This document shows, piece by piece, positions 61,492-64,000 of a stretch of DNA of 64,000 bases (its first letter is position 1; each line of letters opens with the position of its first letter). Source of the stretch: Bacillus thuringiensis (GTDB taxonomy: Bacteria; Bacillota; Bacilli; Bacillales; Bacillaceae_G); assembly GCF_014932895.1 (NCBI RefSeq), contig NZ_JACYOF010000001.1, forward strand, positions 124,001 to 188,000, given 5' to 3'. A program made the translations under genes and the position numbers. The notes beneath the pieces are model-generated. The model searched no databases. It saw nothing but the letters and a program-made list of their open reading frames with translations, and was not told the DNA's origin.

Positions 61492-62120
61492 TTACGCTGT
61501 AACCCAAGCCTCATCAGCTGGATTTTTACGCCACTCTTGTAACTTTTTCGTTTCAGCTTGTCCGATCATACCTTTTTCTGCTGCAACTTCAGTTAATGCA
61601 CTGTAATCACTTAAAGAATATGATGCTACGTTTGCTGCTTCTAATTTTTCTTTGCCTGCTTCCAGCTCGTATGTGAAGATTGATACGATTCCTAATACTT
61701 CACAACCAGCTTCACGAAGTGCTTCTACACATGTAATTGCACTACCACCAGTTGAAATTAAATCTTCTACTACTACTACTTTTTGACCTTTTTCAGCTTT
61801 TCCTTCGATTTGGTTCCCTTTACCGTGACCTTTTGCTTTACTACGTACATAACACATTGGTAAATCCATACGATCGCTTACCCATGCAGCGTGCGCAATA
61901 CCAGCAGTTGCTGTTCCTGCAATAACTTCTACAGTTGGGAAGTGCTCTTTAATTAACTCTTCTAATCCAGCTGCAATCGCTTGTCGTACTTTTGGATAAG
62001 ATAAAGTTAAACGGTTATCACAATAAATTGGTGATTTCATACCAGAAGACCACGTGAATGGATCATTCGGTTGTAAAAATACTGCTCCAATTTCTAATAA
62101 ATGCGATGCGATTTCTTTTT

Positions 62121-62124
<4 letters not shown>
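61492..62124 (-). CDS. pyrE: Orotate phosphoribosyltransferase
   Basis: Joins orotate and PRPP to make orotidine 5'-phosphate. The 210-residue protein has the PRPP-binding motif [14 protein letters not shown] and the orotate-binding SSGMKSPIY block. The ATG at 62124 ([13 protein letters not shown]) follows GAAGGTG and overlaps the pyrF stop by four bases; an upstream start in the same frame is rejected. It is the last gene of the pyr operon. Confidence 0.97.

Positions 62125-64000
<1,876 letters not shown>

Overview
This window is low-GC Firmicute chromosome. Gene content, order and many protein details (a PrkC/PrpC kinase-phosphatase pair, FapR, RemA, the 26-residue SpoVM, CodY, the PyrD/PyrK pair) point to the Bacillus cereus group (B. 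cereus, B. anthracis or B. thuringiensis). I cannot separate the species from this stretch. Almost everything from 1 to 52,100 lies on the minus strand, so the cell transcribes it from high to low coordinates. I saw no prophage, insertion sequence, CRISPR array, tRNA or rRNA.

Read in the direction of transcription. At the right edge (61.5-64 kb) is the end of the pyrimidine operon: pyrK, pyrD, pyrF, pyrE. From 56.7 to 61.5 kb is a variable patch: a lipoprotein with an LprI-like domain, an M24 aminopeptidase, a DinB-fold protein, a relic of a membrane transporter that still has its terminator, a small membrane protein and a HAD phosphatase. Then come rqcH (plus strand), a calcium-type P-ATPase and a YicC-family gene. 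Next are remA-gmk-rpoZ, and then coaBC-priA-def-fmt-rsmB-rlmN-prpC-prkC-rsgA-rpe-thiN, joining primary metabolism, DNA restart, initiator-tRNA formylation, rRNA methylation, Ser/Thr signalling and ribosome assembly. spoVM and the divergent rpmB follow, then yloU-fakA and recG.

From 31.9 to 20.2 kb are the lipid-synthesis and protein-targeting genes: fapR-plsX-fabD-fabG-acpP, rnc-smc-ftsY, ylxM-ffh, rpsP-khpA. A good promoter and FapR-like operator sit in front of fapR. Then come rimM-trmD, rplS, a signal peptidase, rbgA, rnhB, sucC-sucD, dprA, topA, trmFO, xerC-hslV-hslU-codY, rpsB-tsf, pyrH-frr and uppS-cdsA-dxr.

The genes are nearly all core housekeeping functions and I found no convincing new multi-gene system. 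The most interesting signals are small and mostly non-coding: an 18-bp hairpin after prkC that pairs fully only on the prkC strand; a duplicated box carrying TTGACA between rpmB and yloU; an exact-period 20-bp tandem repeat in the tsf leader; structured leaders before rpsB and rplS; a HslV N-terminus lacking the serine of B. subtilis ClpQ; and an Asp-to-Glu change in the RqcH DR motif. Compared with B. subtilis (from memory), the flagellar operon, the sdaAB/sdaAA pair, ylqD, ylqG/ylqH and the cys operon are missing from their usual places.
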